DNA of 7,695 bases, from the NCBI GenBank assembly GCA_031404455.1, contig JANNHP010000387.1, positions 1 to 7,695 on the forward strand. The letters are read 5' to 3'. A program made the translations under genes and the position numbers. The notes under the pieces were generated by a model that was not told the DNA's origin, searched no databases, and saw only the letters and a program-made list of their open reading frames with translations. Each line of letters starts with the position of its first letter. Position 1 is the stretch's first letter. Below, one piece after another: positions 6,500 through 7,695 of the stretch. The stretch is from JANNHP01 sp031404455 (GTDB taxonomy: Bacteria; Planctomycetota; JAJSAM01; JAJVHW01).

Positions 6500-7235
6500 A
6501 GCGGTCACCGCGGTCGCGACCCGCCCAGCGCTCCTCGCGCGCGGCATCCACCGCTCCTACAGCATGGCGCACGAGACGATCCCGGTCCTCGAGGGGCTCT
6601 CCCTCGAGCTCACGCGCGGCGAGAGCGTCAGCGTGGTCGGGGCGTCGGGCTCCGGCAAGACGACGATGATCCACGTCCTCGGACTCCTCGACCAGCCCGA
6701 CACGGGTTCGCTCGCGATCGACGGCGAGGACGTGCTCGCCGCGTCCGGCGCGCGCCGCGCGGTGCTGCGCAACCGTCACCTCGGCTTCGTCTTCCAGTTC
6801 TATCACCTGGTCAACGAGCTGACGGCCCTCGAGAACGTGGCGCTCCCGGCGCGGATCGGCGGGGGCTGGCTTCCCTCGGCGGGGGACCGCAGCGCGTGGC
6901 GCGACCGGTCGCGCGATCTCCTCGCCAAGGTCGGTCTCTCCGGACGGGAGAGGCACCGGCCGAACCAGCTCTCCGGCGGCGAGCGTCAGAGGGTGGCGAT
7001 CGCGCGCGCGCTGATGAACGAGCCGGCGGTCCTCTTCTGCGACGAGCCGACGGGGAACCTCGATCCGCGCACGAGCCGCGGCGTGCAGGACCTCCTCTTC
7101 GAGATCGGCCCGGAGTCGCGGGCGATGCTGCTCGTCACCCACGATGAGTCACTCGCGAGAAGATGCGGGCGGGTGCTGCGTCTGACCGAGGGTAAGCTCG
7201 TACCGGCGGACCCCGAAACCGGAGGTGGCCTGTGA
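6492..7235 (+). CDS. lolD: LolD-type ABC transporter ATP-binding protein
   Basis: This 247-residue ABC ATPase is complete. Walker A is GASGSGKTT (50-58), the Q-loop glutamine is Q102 in FVFQFYHL, the signature is LSGGERQR (160-167), Walker B is VLFCDEP (180-186) followed by the D-loop TGNLD, and the switch histidine is H217 (VTHD). FQFYHLVNELTALENV is the pattern of the LolD/MacB/FtsE subfamily, close to the FQxHHLLPEFTALENV of LolD. It would sit on the cytoplasmic face and power the adjacent LolC/E-type permease. A short insertion around 123-136 (GGGWLPSAGDRSAW) is specific to this protein or lineage. The start is GTG 6492, overlapping lolC by 8 nt, with GGAGG 9 nt upstream; the stop overlaps the next start as GTGA. 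All catalytic residues are present, so it should be active. Confidence 0.93.
   Translation: MTEAVTAVATRPALLARGIHRSYSMAHETIPVLEGLSLELTRGESVSVVGASGSGKTTMIHVLGLLDQPDTGSLAIDGEDVLAASGARRAVLRNRHLGFVFQFYHLVNELTALENVALPARIGGGWLPSAGDRSAWRDRSRDLLAKVGLSGRERHRPNQLSGGERQRVAIARALMNEPAVLFCDEPTGNLDPRTSRGVQDLLFEIGPESRAMLLVTHDESLARRCGRVLRLTEGKLVPADPETGGGL
7221..7226 (+). promoter_or_regulatory. Strong ribosome binding site for the small lipoprotein gene
   Basis: GGAGGT sits within the last codons of lolD, 5 nt before the GTG at 7232. It is the best Shine-Dalgarno match in the window and decides the start of the small downstream gene. Confidence 0.8.
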
Positions 7236-7492
7236 AGTCGAGAGCGCTCCTGATCCTCGTCCTTGCGCTCTGCGCGGCGTGCCGCTCGGACGGCGGCTTC
7301 GGCCGTCAGGACAGCGTGCGGGGGATGCAGTTCGCCAGCGACCGCGTCGCGAGCCGGTTCCAGGGCGACTGCAAGCGGACGAAGTACCTGCTCTCGTCGA
7401 TCCCGTCGGCGTTCGAGAACTCGTTCACCGAGGGCGCCAAGAACATCAACGACACCTACCACCTCTACCTCGAGAACCACGCGCCGCGCTGA
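7232..7492 (+). CDS. Small putative lipoprotein, last gene of the lolCD operon
   Basis: This 86-residue protein starts with a typical signal peptide: two basic residues (K2, R4) and a hydrophobic core (ALLILVLALCAAC). Cys17 is the likely lipidated residue. The box is CAAC with Leu at -4, so it is not a perfect lipobox; Cys14 fits worse because Leu precedes it. The mature part (SDGGFGRQDSVRGMQF onward) is hydrophilic, with one further Cys (47) and no recognised domain. The gene begins at GTG 7232, overlapping the lolD stop as GTGA and preceded by GGAGGT, so it is translationally coupled. Its position suggests it is either cargo of, or an accessory to, the Lol exporter. This is context inference only. 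I do not recognise a named family. Confidence 0.75.
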   Translation: MKSRALLILVLALCAACRSDGGFGRQDSVRGMQFASDRVASRFQGDCKRTKYLLSSIPSAFENSFTEGAKNINDTYHLYLENHAPR

Positions 7493-7502
7493 CCGGGGCG
7501 GG

Positions 7503-7695
7503 CTAGGTCTTCTCCGCGTAGGGTTTGAGTCCCGCGTCGAGCAGGACCGCCCACCCCTTCTTCGCGCTCGCGGCCGCGTCGCCCGAGACGAGCCCGACGC
7601 GCGACTCCGACACCTTCACGACGCTCGTCGCGCCCTTCGCCTCCACGTCGAAGCGGATCAGCACGATCGCGGGCCCGCCGAACGACCGGCTGAGG
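7503..7695 (-). CDS. SRPBCC/AHSA1-like protein, C-terminal part only
   Basis: The minus strand reads 63 codons from the window edge to a TAG (complement of 7503-7505). The visible part has strands such as PAIVLIRFDVEAKG, then VVKVSESRVGLVSGD, and a terminal helix KKGWAVLLDAGLKPYAEKT. The GW...LL..LKPY end is typical of SRPBCC proteins of the AHSA1-like group, small ligand-binding barrels closed by a long C-terminal helix. Ligand and role cannot be told. The start codon lies beyond the window. It converges on the small lipoprotein gene with only 10 bp between the stops, and no terminator is visible there. Confidence 0.7.
   Translation of the reverse strand, partial: LSRSFGGPAIVLIRFDVEAKGATSVVKVSESRVGLVSGDAAASAKKGWAVLLDAGLKPYAEKT

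Noticed and set aside
3587..6547. 986-codon open frame on the minus strand across two genes
   Set aside because: Its composition (Arg, Asp, Glu, His, Ala) is what antisense reading of GC-rich codons gives. It runs opposite well-recognised lolC and the Rad50/YhaN-like gene without any motif of its own.
7493..7502. Terminator between the small lipoprotein and the converging SRPBCC-like gene
   Set aside because: The 10-bp gap is all G and C with no self-complementary arms or T-run, so nothing supports one.

Overview
The window is very GC-rich with strong G/C preference at third codon positions and several GTG starts. It encodes outer-membrane-type lipoprotein export (LolC/E- and LolD-like proteins), two putative lipoproteins, a HEAT-repeat protein with a long Gly/Ser linker, and a membrane-spanning Rad50/YhaN-like protein. 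This suggests a diderm, high-GC bacterium. A planctomycete or a neighbouring uncultured lineage is my best guess, from gene style only; there is no rRNA or marker gene to confirm it. Codon usage looks even across the window, and I see no mobile element, tRNA, rRNA or CRISPR array.

Layout: (1) Positions 1-1965 (+) hold the 3' part of a large HEAT-repeat gene. Near its left edge a 16-nt tandem duplication shifts the reading frame, just before the Gly/Ser-rich linker. (2) A 25-bp gap with two small adjacent hairpins separates it from a convergent small lipoprotein gene (1991-2368, -) carrying a C-terminal HxxxC...CxxC motif. (3) Head-to-head with that gene, sharing the tetramer CATG for both start codons, is a 130-residue protein with four CxxC pairs and a C-terminal membrane anchor (2367-2759, +). 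(4) The next ~200 bp contain a good sigma70-type promoter (2797-2826), then a possible 34-codon ORF with a Shine-Dalgarno sequence that ends in a GTGA overlap with the following gene. (5) Positions 2960-5050 (+) encode a 696-residue SMC/Rad50/YhaN-like protein. It keeps the head-coil-membrane-coil-head layout but appears to have lost Walker A, the signature motif and Walker B. (6) A 66-bp gap with two hairpins leads into a tight operon: LolC/E-type permease (5117-6499), LolD-type ATPase (6492-7235) and a small putative lipoprotein (7232-7492), each overlapping the next. (7) The 3' end of a convergent SRPBCC/AHSA1-like gene (7503-7695, -) closes the window.

Functionally, the clearest unit is the lolC-lolD-lipoprotein operon, an inner-membrane ABC exporter that would release lipoproteins toward the outer membrane. 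The most unusual items are the motif-less Rad50/YhaN-like protein, the frame-shifting 16-nt duplication, and the divergent pair of small cysteine-motif envelope proteins that share start-codon bases.
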